A stretch of 38,911 nt of DNA from JBOHWJ01 sp050736615. GTDB taxonomy: Bacteria > Desulfobacterota > Binatia > Binatales > Binataceae. The stretch spans positions 1 to 38,911 of the forward strand of contig JBOHWL010000183.1 in assembly GCA_050736615.1 (NCBI GenBank), given 5' to 3'. This document shows positions 8,039 through 15,168 of the stretch, in pieces. The first letter of the stretch is position 1. Each line of letters starts with the position of its first letter. A model generated the notes under the pieces. The model searched no databases. It saw only the letters and a program-made list of their open reading frames with translations, and was not told the origin of the DNA. The translations under genes and the position numbers were made by a program.

Positions 8039-8737
8039 TTAATGACGGCGAGGCTTGGGCTTGGCCGCCTTGGTTTTCCCACCGGCGTTTTTCATGCCTT
8101 TCGCCGAAGCCGGCGCGACTTTCTTCGCGGAGCGACGGGGCGGCGCCTTGACCGCACGGGCTTTGGGTTTAGGCGCGCTCGAACGGCGTATCGCCGGCCG
8201 CGCCGGCGCCTCATGCGTTTCCTCCGCTCGATCAACTTCCAGACCCGCGGTGCTGAACGAACGCTTCTTGATCAACACGCGCCGTTCGCCCTCGAATACC
8301 GTTTCGCCGCGTTGATTCACGCCCCAATGTTTAAAGCGAACCTCTCCCGCCTCGAGGCCCGAGGCGGCCGCGCCGCCGTCCTGCTTATCGAGCACCTGAG
8401 TGAAGGCATACAGAGTATCGCCGTGCAAAACCGGTACGCGAAAACGAACCTTGTCCAATCCGATTTCCCGTAGTGCGTTTTCCCCCGTGTCCTGCATCGC
8501 GAGCCCGATCACCAGCGAAGCCGTGACGCCGCCGAAAACGATGCGGTGCTGTTGCGGCAGCGACGCGGCCAGATCTTCATTGAAATGCGCCTGGGCGGTG
8601 TTGAGCACGAGGTTGGTGATCAGCACGTTCTCGAGCGCCTCCATGGTCTTGCCGCGCGCGTGCTGATAAACCTCGCCGATATTGAAGTCTTCGAAATAAT
8701 TATCCCGGCCGGTCAGCGCCGATGCGTCCAGGTTCAT
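8039..8737 (-). CDS. MaoC-like (R)-specific enoyl-CoA hydratase with basic C-terminal tail
   Basis: A 232-residue protein. Residues 1 to about 160 are a MaoC-type hot-dog hydratase: YFEDFNIGEVYQHARGKTM, LVLNTAQAHFNEDLA (hydratase Asn/His region), IVFGGVTASLVIGLA and LHGDTLYAFTQVLDK. Such domains hydrate enoyl-CoA thioesters. Residues about 179-232 are quite different: low-complexity, Lys/Arg/Ala/Pro-rich, with PKPKARAVKAPPRRSAKKV and KTKAAKPKPRRH, like a histone-H1 or AlgP-like DNA- or polyanion-binding tail. Ordinary MaoC proteins end near residue 160. The ATG overlaps the stop of the dehydrogenase gene by 4 nt, so the two are translationally coupled. The last codons (CAT TAA GGAACC) abut the repeat-flanking sequence. 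Confidence 0.86.
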   Translation of the reverse strand: MNLDASALTGRDNYFEDFNIGEVYQHARGKTMEALENVLITNLVLNTAQAHFNEDLAASLPQQHRIVFGGVTASLVIGLAMQDTGENALREIGLDKVRFRVPVLHGDTLYAFTQVLDKQDGGAAASGLEAGEVRFKHWGVNQRGETVFEGERRVLIKKRSFSTAGLEVDRAEETHEAPARPAIRRSSAPKPKARAVKAPPRRSAKKVAPASAKGMKNAGGKTKAAKPKPRRH

Positions 8738-9885
8738 CCCTTACCTCCCAGCAGACGATCCGAAATGATACGCAATTGAACCTGCGAGGTGCCCTCGAAG
8801 ATCTTGGTCAGGCGCGCGTCGCGCCAGTAACGCTCGATCGGCAGGTCCTTGGTATAACCATAGCCGCCGTGGATTTGCAGGGCGTCGCTGGTGACCCGTT
8901 CCGCCATTTCGGAGGCAAACCATTTGACCATCGAAGCTTCCTTGTCGCAGCGGCGTTTGCCGTCGATTTCGGTCGCGACGAAATACATCAACTGGCGCGC
9001 CGCCTCGATATTCGCGGCCATCTCGGCCAGCTTGAAGCGAATCGCCTGGAATTCGGCGATCGGATGCTTGAACTGGACCCGGCGCTGCGAGTACACCAGC
9101 GCGTCCTCGAAGGCGCCGCGGGCAAGTCCGATGGCACGGGCCGCGGTGTGTACCCGCGCAGTCTCCAGCCCCGACATCATCGCGTAAAAGCCGCGCCCCT
9201 CCTGGCCCATCAGGGCCGCGGCTGGCACCCGGCAATCATCGAAATGCAGTTCCCACGTCTTCCAGCCGAAGTAGCCGATTTTGCGAATCGGCGCGCCGCT
9301 CACGCCGGGCGGTAATTTACCGCGCTCCTTTTCGATCATGAACTGGCTGATACCGACGTGACGGCGCTGCTCGTCCGGCATCGAGGTGCGTGCGAAAAGC
9401 TGAATGAAGTCCGCGCCGTCGGCGAAGGTACACCAGGTTTTGGTGCCGTTAATCACCCACTGATCGCCCTCGCGCACCGCGCGGCATGAGACGTTGGCCA
9501 GATCCGAACCGGCGTCCGGTTCCGACAGCGAAAAGGCGCCGAGAAACTCACCGCGCGCCATCCGCGGAAAATACTGCTTGCGCTGCTCCTCGCTGATGCC
9601 GCCCCATAGGCCGTTGCCACGCGCGATAATGCTGGCGACGCTCATCCATGCCCGCGCCAGCTCTTCGGTCACCAGCGCGTACTCGAAGACCCCCAGGCCC
9701 AGTCCGCCGTATTGTTCGGGAACCAGGATACCGAAATAACCGAGCTCCGCCATTTTCGCGCGCAGCTCCATCGGAATGTCGCCCTCGACCGGATCCAGCT
9801 TGTTGGCGGCCGGCAACACTTCGTTGGCCGCGAAATCGCGCGCGGTCTGCTGGATCATCTTGCGTTCTTCGGTGATGTAACTCAT
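8734..9885 (-). CDS. Acyl-CoA dehydrogenase
   Basis: A 383-residue acyl-CoA dehydrogenase, complete and canonical. It introduces a trans-2 double bond into an acyl-CoA using FAD and passes electrons to ETF. Visible marks: LVPEQYGGLGLG, FLGAFSLSEPDAGSDLAN (FAD and substrate binding), WVINGTKTWCTFADGAD, QFKHPIAEFQAIRFKLAEM and the C-terminal IHGGYGYTKDLPIERYWRDAR. The catalytic base is Glu364 in IFEGTSQVQ, at the standard place. It sits between two MaoC genes with 4-nt overlaps on both sides, so the three form one operon: the dehydrogenase makes an enoyl-CoA and the MaoC proteins would hydrate it. Chain length and branching of the substrate are unknown. Confidence 0.93.
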   Translation of the reverse strand: MSYITEERKMIQQTARDFAANEVLPAANKLDPVEGDIPMELRAKMAELGYFGILVPEQYGGLGLGVFEYALVTEELARAWMSVASIIARGNGLWGGISEEQRKQYFPRMARGEFLGAFSLSEPDAGSDLANVSCRAVREGDQWVINGTKTWCTFADGADFIQLFARTSMPDEQRRHVGISQFMIEKERGKLPPGVSGAPIRKIGYFGWKTWELHFDDCRVPAAALMGQEGRGFYAMMSGLETARVHTAARAIGLARGAFEDALVYSQRRVQFKHPIAEFQAIRFKLAEMAANIEAARQLMYFVATEIDGKRRCDKEASMVKWFASEMAERVTSDALQIHGGYGYTKDLPIERYWRDARLTKIFEGTSQVQLRIISDRLLGGKG

Positions 9886-10400
9886 TCGCCGCCTCGTTTC
9901 GGAATCAGGTTGGAGCGCCGGAAATCGACCACCATCGGTTCAGTCTCGTCGGCGCTGGCGCCATCGCTCACGCGCTCGAGCAGGAAGCCTTGCGTATGCC
10001 AGGTAACGATGCCCAGTTCCGGACGACTTTGCGACCCGCGCTTATCCGTCACGGTGCTGCGCGCGAGCAACGTGTCACCCGCATAGACGGTGCGATGGAA
10101 GGTCAGATTATCGACCCCCAGAAACAGACCGCCCGCCTCGCTCAGGTCCTCCACCGACAGTCCGAACACGGTCAGGAAAACCAGCATCGGGTTGACCACC
10201 GTGCGCCGATGGCCGTGTGCGCGCGCGTACGGAGCGTTAAAGTAGAGCGGATTGTAGCTCAACGTGAGAGTGGTGAAGAGAGTGTTGTCGGCTTCGTTCA
10301 GCGTCCGTCCCCAATGATGATTGAAGACTTGGCCGACGGAAAAATCTTCGAATAAATGCCCTTTGGGCAATTTGCGCGCCGTCTCCCGGAAATCATTCAT
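9882..10400 (-). CDS. MaoC-family dehydratase/hydratase
   Basis: A 172-residue single hot-dog-domain protein and the first gene of the MaoC / dehydrogenase / MaoC operon. HLFEDFSVGQVFNHHWGRTL, NEADNTLFTTLTLSYNPLYFN, TVVNPMLVFLTVFGLSVED and YAGDTLLARSTVTDKRGSQ resemble the MaoC branch that includes mesaconyl-CoA hydratase halves and other proteins beside CoA-transferases. The hydratase NPxHxD motif reads NPLYFN, so the catalytic His is replaced by Tyr, as is common in this branch; it may act as a partner to the second MaoC protein at 8039-8737. Its stop overlaps the dehydrogenase start by 4 nt. Confidence 0.85.
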   Translation of the reverse strand: MNDFRETARKLPKGHLFEDFSVGQVFNHHWGRTLNEADNTLFTTLTLSYNPLYFNAPYARAHGHRRTVVNPMLVFLTVFGLSVEDLSEAGGLFLGVDNLTFHRTVYAGDTLLARSTVTDKRGSQSRPELGIVTWHTQGFLLERVSDGASADETEPMVVDFRRSNLIPKRGGE

Positions 10401-10440
10401 CAGGCAGCTCCATGTTCATCATGATGTGGTATGCCACGCC

Positions 10441-10570
10441 TTTCTCATTTTTGAACGCAACTCGCAGACTCGTTGTCCTGAACGCGACTCGCGGACTCGT
10501 TCGCTCGGCTCCGCTTCGCTCCGCCTGTTGTGCTCGCTTCGCCCGCGGCTCCGCTAGCGTAGCGATTTCG
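10441..10570 (+). repeat. Degenerate dispersed-repeat fragments
   Basis: Two tandem pieces of the repeat core, GAACGCAACTCGCAGACTCG (10454-10473) and GAACGCGACTCGCGGACTCG (10479-10498), are followed by degenerate GCTCGCTTCGCCCGCGGCT. The family's hairpin and termini are missing. The block separates the divergent MaoC operon and the rhodanese gene, so both promoters must lie in or beside it. Confidence 0.7.
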
Positions 10571-10717
10571 AATCGGGCTTCGATTTTCCGCACCGTGCCG
10601 ATAAATCTGCCATTGAGACGGGTCGCCTGCAAACTGGCCCGCGCGCCTCGGCTTGAGTGAAGTTACCCACTGGCGACCCGATTGGCGGCGTGTTATCACG
10701 ATCGGGAGGTCGTCCTC

Positions 10718-11263
10718 ATGGACAGAATTGTGACCATGCTGAACATAGTGAAGCCGCGCAAACGAGCCTGCGAGGTGCGTTCAAGGATGACGCGCGTGGC
10801 TGCGGTCGCGACGCTCGGCGCGCTGGTCGGACTGTTCGCCGCCAGCCCGGCCTTCTCCTTCAATCTCTCACGCATGCTCGGTGAGTCCAACCAGAAACAA
10901 TACGACACCTTCAAATTGATCAGGATCGCCGGCCTGAAGACGCTGATGGCGAATCATGCCACTCCGGTACACATCTTCGACGCCAACGGTCCTGACGTTC
11001 GCGACAAGTATGGCGTGATTCCCGGCTCTCGCCTGCTTTCTTCCGATGACAACTACAGCCTGTCGGAGCTGCCGTCCGACAAAAACGCCCAAATTGTCTT
11101 TTATTGCACCAACATGCATTGAATGGCTTCGCATGAGGCCGCCCGGCGGGCGGTCAAGGCCGGTTACAAAAACGTCAGCGTGATGGCCGACGGCATCATG
11201 GGATGGAAAGCGGCGGGCGAGCCGACGGTTCCCGTAAGTCTAAGTAACGCGCAAGCCGGCTAA
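10718..11263 (+). CDS. Exported rhodanese-like protein with in-frame UGA (candidate selenoprotein)
   Basis: Read through the TGA at 11120-11122, this frame gives 181 residues ending at TAA 11261-11263. It has a signal peptide (MTRVAAVATLGALVGLFAASPAFS, counted from residue 24) and one rhodanese domain: HIFDANGPDVRDKYGVIPGS, QIVFYCTNMH, then UGA (codon 135), then MASHEAARRAVKAGYKNVSV and MADGIMGWKAAGEPT. As I recall the family, relatives read YCxNxxCxASHxAAxRA, so UGA sits at the second active-loop Cys, where selenocysteine is plausible. Without readthrough the protein would stop inside the active-site loop. A hairpin follows at 11138-11154. GGGAGGT precedes the ATG at 10718 by 7 nt; an alternative ATG at 10787 begins directly at the signal peptide. 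Residues 15-24 derive from a dispersed repeat. A TGC-to-TGA pseudogene or a sequencing error remain alternatives; no sel genes are in the window. Confidence 0.75.
10760..10791 (-). repeat. Dispersed-repeat fragment inside the rhodanese leader
   Basis: AACGAGCCTGCGAGGTGCGT followed by TCAAGGATGAC matches the repeat-family core in reverse orientation, as in 7853-7885. It lies in frame within the leader region, encoding roughly KRACEVRSRMT, and supplies both the alternative ATG at 10787 and a GAGG 11 nt before it. Confidence 0.65.
11125..11161 (+). promoter_or_regulatory. SECIS-like hairpin after the in-frame UGA
   Basis: GCCGCCC (11138-11144) pairs with GGGCGGT (11148-11154) as seven pairs, one of them G-U, around the loop GGC (11145-11147). 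An outer helix, GGCTT (11125-11129) with AGGCC (11157-11161), can enclose it across an internal loop. The apical loop begins 23 nt after the UGA and its first base is G, within the generally accepted bacterial SECIS spacing and loop rule. High local GC makes chance hairpins likely, so this is support and not proof. Confidence 0.5.
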
Positions 11264-11551
11264 GCCCAGCGGGCAACAGTAATTCGGCTATTCAGCCGCC
11301 GCTGGTGATTGATCAAGCGGTCGGGCGTTGGCGCGCAACCGACTTCTGATGCTAATGGTGGGCGCGTAATTGCTGACCGCGCTGCCCATGCGATAAGCGA
11401 AAATGTGCCGGTTCGAAGCGAGCACAGCAGCGGAGCCAGGCGCATCAGGCGAAACGAGTTATGGCTAGCTTGCGAGCCGTGAGCGAGAGAGTCGGCGAGC
11501 GAGCGATCAAAAGCTGGAGCCAAGCAAAAGAATCCGCGAGTTGCCAAGATT

Positions 11552-12796
11552 ATGACTTTGAGTCCCTATCGCGTGCTTGACTTTACCGACGAGCGCGGCG
11601 CGTTATGCGGTCAAATCCTTGGCGACTTGGGCGCCGACGTGATCAAAATCGAACCGCCTGGCGGCTCGCCGGAGCGCCGCTTAGGTCCGTTTCTGCATGA
11701 CCAGCCCCATCCCGACCGTTCGCTCTCGTTCTGGGCCTATAATCGCAACAAACGTTCCCTAACGCTCAATTTGAACGTCGCCGCGGGTCGCGAGATCTTC
11801 GAACGTTTGCTTGACCGTGCCGATTTTTTGATTGAATCCTGCCGTCCCGGCGTGATGCGCGTGATGGGACTGAGCTACCACGACCTAGAGTCACGCCATC
11901 CCGGACTCATCCACGTCTCTATCACGCCCTTCGGTCAGGACGGCCCCAAGGCTGATTACGCCGCCACCGACATCACGATAATGGCGGCGGGCGGCCCGCT
12001 GATGCTCTATGGCGATGACGACCGTGCGCCGACGCGCCTGAGTCTTCCTCAGGCATGGCTGCATGCGTCGGCCGACGGCGCTGTCGGCGCCATGATCGCG
12101 TTACACGAGCGTGCGCTTTCCGGCCGCGGCCAGCACGTCGATGTTTCAGCCCAGCAGAGTGTCGCGCTGGCAACCCAGTTCGGCATCCTCGCCACCGCGA
12201 TTGAGGCCACACCTTTCGCCCGTATCGCTGGCGGCATCAAGTACGGTCCGTTGCGGGTGCCGCTGGTCTGGCGCGTCAAGGACGGCTTCGTCACGATGGC
12301 GGTGTTGTTCGGGCAGGGGCTCGGCCCCTTCACTGCCAAGTTAATGCGCTATGTTTACGATGAAGGCGGATGCGACGCGGCTTTGCGCGACGAGGACTGG
12401 ATCGGCTTCGGTGACAAGGTAATGAGCGGAGCGGAGCCGGTGGCCAAATTCGATCACCTGAACAGCGTGATTCGCGAATTCATCGCGAGCCGCACCAAGG
12501 CCGAGTTATTTGCCGACGCGGTCAAACACGGATTGCTGCTCGCGCCCGTCACCACCATCGACGAGGTCGTCGTGAGTCCGCAATTCGCCGCACGCGAGTA
12601 CTGGCGCATGGTCGAGCATCCCGAACTGGGCGCGTCCTTTCGCTATCCCGGACCGTTCGCTCGCTTCGGCACGACGCCCATCCAATATCGCCGCCGCCCG
12701 CCAACGGTCGGCGAGCACAACCATGAAATCCTGGCCGGCGAACTTCATATCGGGGAGGGCGAGGTCAGTTCGTTGAAGCGCCGAGGGGTCATCTGA
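11552..12796 (+). CDS. CaiB/BaiF CoA-transferase subunit lacking the catalytic Asp
   Basis: A 414-residue class III CoA-transferase-fold protein: LCGQILGDLGADVIKIEPPG, AYNRNKRSLTLNLN, LIHVSITPFGQDGPKADY and SGRGQHVDVSAQQ. The catalytic Asp of the family lies exactly 25 residues before the Gln of GxGQ; here that position is Trp169 (SLPQAWLHAS), so the aspartyl-CoA intermediate cannot form on this chain. The next gene encodes a homologue with the Asp. The genes overlap by one base (TGATG), suggesting equimolar synthesis of a heteromeric enzyme, as in benzylsuccinate CoA-transferase BbsEF. The start ATG lacks a strong ribosome-binding site. The 288 nt before it contain only degraded repeat sequence. 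Confidence 0.86.
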   Translation: MTLSPYRVLDFTDERGALCGQILGDLGADVIKIEPPGGSPERRLGPFLHDQPHPDRSLSFWAYNRNKRSLTLNLNVAAGREIFERLLDRADFLIESCRPGVMRVMGLSYHDLESRHPGLIHVSITPFGQDGPKADYAATDITIMAAGGPLMLYGDDDRAPTRLSLPQAWLHASADGAVGAMIALHERALSGRGQHVDVSAQQSVALATQFGILATAIEATPFARIAGGIKYGPLRVPLVWRVKDGFVTMAVLFGQGLGPFTAKLMRYVYDEGGCDAALRDEDWIGFGDKVMSGAEPVAKFDHLNSVIREFIASRTKAELFADAVKHGLLLAPVTTIDEVVVSPQFAAREYWRMVEHPELGASFRYPGPFARFGTTPIQYRRRPPTVGEHNHEILAGELHIGEGEVSSLKRRGVI

Positions 12797-14028
12797 TGAA
12801 TGAATCCGGCCCGAAGCGTTCGCTTCCGCTGCGCGACGTCAAAATCTGCGACCTGATGTGGGTGATGGCGGGGCCGGCCTCGACGCGTATCCTCGCCGAT
12901 TACGGCGCGCGCGTGGTGCGCGTCGAGTCGCCCTCGCGCATGGATGCCGCACGCACGGTCGGTCCCTTTCATCACAATCAGATCGGTCCCGATTCTTCCG
13001 CGCTATTCGGCAACAATAACGCGGGCAAGCTTGACCTTGCGCTCGATCTTAACCAGCCGCAGGCGCGCGAAGTCGTGCTTGATCTTGTGCGATGGGCCGA
13101 TGTGGTTACAGAATCCTTTACGCCCAAGGCGATGCGGGCGTGGCGGCTTGATTACGAATCGCTGCGCCAGGTCAAGCCCGACTTGATCATGCTGAGCAGT
13201 TGCCTGATGGGCCAATCGGGACCGCTGGCGATGTACGCGGGGTTCGGTAATCTGGCCAGTGCGATGGCGGGCTTTTATAACATTTGCGGATGGCCCGATC
13301 GGCCGCCCGCGGGTCCTTTCAGCGCCTATAGTGATTATGTCGCGCCGCGCTTCACCGCCGTCGCCATCCTGGCCGCGCTTGACCATCGCCGCCGCACCGG
13401 CGAGGGACAATACATCGACCAGGCGCAAAGCGAGTCCGCGCTGCATTTTCTCGCGCCCGCGATTCTCGACCATGGCGTCAACGGCCGGGTATGGGACCGT
13501 TGCGGCAATCGCGACCGGGATTACGCGCCTCATGGCGTCTATCCGGCCAGCGGTGACGATCGCTGGGTTGCGATTGTCTGCCGCACCGACGACGAATGGC
13601 GCGCGTTGTGCGCCGTGATCGAGCAGCCGCAACTGGCCGGCGATGAACGCTTTGGCACGCCGGCCGCGCGCATTCGCAATGCCGGCGCGCTGGACGAATT
13701 ACTTGCGCGATGGACCGGCGGTCGCGATCGCTACGAAATTGAACGCGACTTGCAGGAAGTTGGCATTGCCGCCGCCGTGGTCCAGGACAGCGCCGATTGC
13801 ATGAACGACCCTCAATTGCGCCATCGCGGGCATTTCGTTGAATTGCCGCATCCTTCGCTCGGCCGCACCGTGGTGGAGGGCACGCGCTTTAAGCTGTCGC
13901 GCACGCCGGCGGAGATTACTCGCGCAGCTCCGTCACTCGGACAGGACAATCAATACGTGCTCGAGGAAATTCTCGGTTACAGCGAAGAGCGTATCAGCGC
14001 ATTGGTCCAATCCGGCGCGCTCGGCTAA
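12796..14028 (+). CDS. CaiB/BaiF CoA-transferase, catalytic subunit
   Basis: A 410-residue class III CoA-transferase. Family marks are DLMWVMAGPASTRILADYGA, FGNNNAGKLDLALDLNQ, LIMLSSCLMGQSGP and TGEGQYIDQAQSESALHFL. Asp180 (SAYSDYVAP) is exactly 25 residues before the Gln of GEGQ and matches Asp169 of formyl-CoA transferase, so this chain can form the aspartyl-CoA intermediate. Its start codon overlaps the stop codon of the Asp-less homologue upstream, which argues that the two work as one heteromeric transferase. NICGWPDRPPAGPF resembles the region seen in transferases for aromatic or bulky acids, but the substrate cannot be named. It converges with the DUF29 gene. Confidence 0.89.
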   Translation: MNESGPKRSLPLRDVKICDLMWVMAGPASTRILADYGARVVRVESPSRMDAARTVGPFHHNQIGPDSSALFGNNNAGKLDLALDLNQPQAREVVLDLVRWADVVTESFTPKAMRAWRLDYESLRQVKPDLIMLSSCLMGQSGPLAMYAGFGNLASAMAGFYNICGWPDRPPAGPFSAYSDYVAPRFTAVAILAALDHRRRTGEGQYIDQAQSESALHFLAPAILDHGVNGRVWDRCGNRDRDYAPHGVYPASGDDRWVAIVCRTDDEWRALCAVIEQPQLAGDERFGTPAARIRNAGALDELLARWTGGRDRYEIERDLQEVGIAAAVVQDSADCMNDPQLRHRGHFVELPHPSLGRTVVEGTRFKLSRTPAEITRAAPSLGQDNQYVLEEILGYSEERISALVQSGALG

Positions 14029-14061
14029 CCCGGCGGACGCTTCGCCGTCGCGCTGCGAGTC

Positions 14062-14529
14062 CTATTGGTTGGGCCAAAATTCATCGTCGATCACCTGCCG
14101 AAAACTCCAGGGGCACGCTTCGGGCGGTTCGGGCTCGCCTGTCGCGGCGAGGTGAATGGTCAACTCAAGCCGAGCGGCTTCGTAGGCGTCGGCCATAACG
14201 GCTTGAATTGACGGCTGGAGCCCCGGATTTTCTTCGAGATGCTTGCGTATCCTGAGCCGCTGTAACGCGATAGTCAGTTTCCAGCTCCGGCTCCGGCGCG
14301 AGCCCCGGAATCGCCATTTCAATAGATGGGCAAGTAATACTTCGAGGCGGCTTCGGAGCTGGCGTTTTTCGCTCTTCCCCAAATCCTCCACCTCCTCCGC
14401 CAAATTCTCCCAATCCAGTTCCTCGACCCGATGCGCTTTGAGCGCGCGAGCTTGCTCCAGCGCCCACGTGTAATAATCGCGTTCATAGAGCGGCTGAGCG
14501 TGGCTGCCGGCGAATGAGTCCTGCGCCAT
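14062..14529 (-). CDS. DUF29 family protein
   Basis: A 155-residue all-helical protein of the DUF29 family, recognisable by the opening YERDYYTWALEQARALKAHR, the DWENLAEEVEDLGKSEKRQL core and LEVLLAHLLKWRFR, with the closing CPWSFRQVIDDEFWPNQ typical of the C terminus. The function of DUF29 is not established; the family is frequent and often multicopy in cyanobacteria and other environmental bacteria. AAGGAA lies upstream of the ATG. It follows the small membrane-protein gene on the same strand by 13 nt, so the two are probably cotranscribed. Confidence 0.85.
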   Translation of the reverse strand: MAQDSFAGSHAQPLYERDYYTWALEQARALKAHRVEELDWENLAEEVEDLGKSEKRQLRSRLEVLLAHLLKWRFRGSRRSRSWKLTIALQRLRIRKHLEENPGLQPSIQAVMADAYEAARLELTIHLAATGEPEPPEACPWSFRQVIDDEFWPNQ

Positions 14530-14542
14530 GGTTTTGTTCCTT

Positions 14543-14800
14543 TTAAAGCTGGGACAGCAGCGATAACAGATTGTAGATCACGATTACCGCGCAGACCGCC
14601 GCGATGACGCCGAGCGAACGTATCCGCGTGGCATATCCGGGTCGACCAAAGTAATTGCGTAAGGCTAGCGAATGCGCGCGTGAACCCGTGGTCATCCATC
14701 GTTGTATCGCGTGCGGGCGCAACAACAGACCCGCCGCGATCACCGCCAGTGCTATCGCGATCGCCAACGAGGTGAAAATCCGTATACTTACTTGAGCCAT
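14543..14800 (-). CDS. Small two-helix membrane protein, unrecognised
   Basis: An 85-residue protein with two hydrophobic segments, about residues 8-27 (IFTSLAIAIALAVIAAGLLL) and 62-84 (RSLGVIAAVCAVIVIYNLLS), separated by a basic loop (HAIQRWMTTGSRAHSLALRN). That layout suggests both ends outside and a cytoplasmic loop, by the positive-inside rule. I do not recognise a family. No clear ribosome-binding site precedes the ATG. The coding case rests on the coherent membrane pattern and on its position 13 nt before the DUF29 gene. Confidence 0.6.
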   Translation of the reverse strand: MAQVSIRIFTSLAIAIALAVIAAGLLLRPHAIQRWMTTGSRAHSLALRNYFGRPGYATRIRSLGVIAAVCAVIVIYNLLSLLSQL

Positions 14801-15168
14801 GCGAAACCGAATCGCCGGGTGCCGCGCGGGTTGCGGCGATCAACGTCCACCGCGCCTGGGTCCTCGCAGCCAGACAGGGTCGCGCGTGCGCTTGCCCGCT
14901 GGATCGTCGTGGCCGACCTTTCCATGGTCGTAATCACCGCGTATCCCTGCCATCATGGCGCGAGACTATCCCATTATTTTACTACGGTGCCGGACGCCCG
15001 TCTTGCAAGTACCTCAGCCATCGCTTGCGCCGGGGCCTTGCGCTCTCTATTCTGCCTTTCCGGTCGTGGACTCAACGCGGCGGTGCGCCGGGCCCGGCTT
15101 TGCGGTCATCCGGTATGAAACAAATCCAATCCGTTATGCCGTCCACGGACGTATAGCAGGGTAGCCAC
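14801..15168. other. Intergenic region upstream of the sigma-factor gene
   Basis: This 368-nt gap separates the divergent small membrane-protein gene and the ECF sigma gene, so it should hold promoters for both. Frames crossing it show no protein-like composition or ribosome-binding sites. A possible ECF-type promoter would be expected just upstream of 15169 if the sigma factor regulates itself (GAAAC at 15116-15120 is a weak -35 candidate), but no convincing pair is seen. Confidence 0.5.

Noticed and set aside
11264..11551. Possible tRNA from GGTTCGAAGC near 11409
   Set aside because: No acceptor or anticodon stem can be formed around it; the sequence belongs to degraded repeat material.
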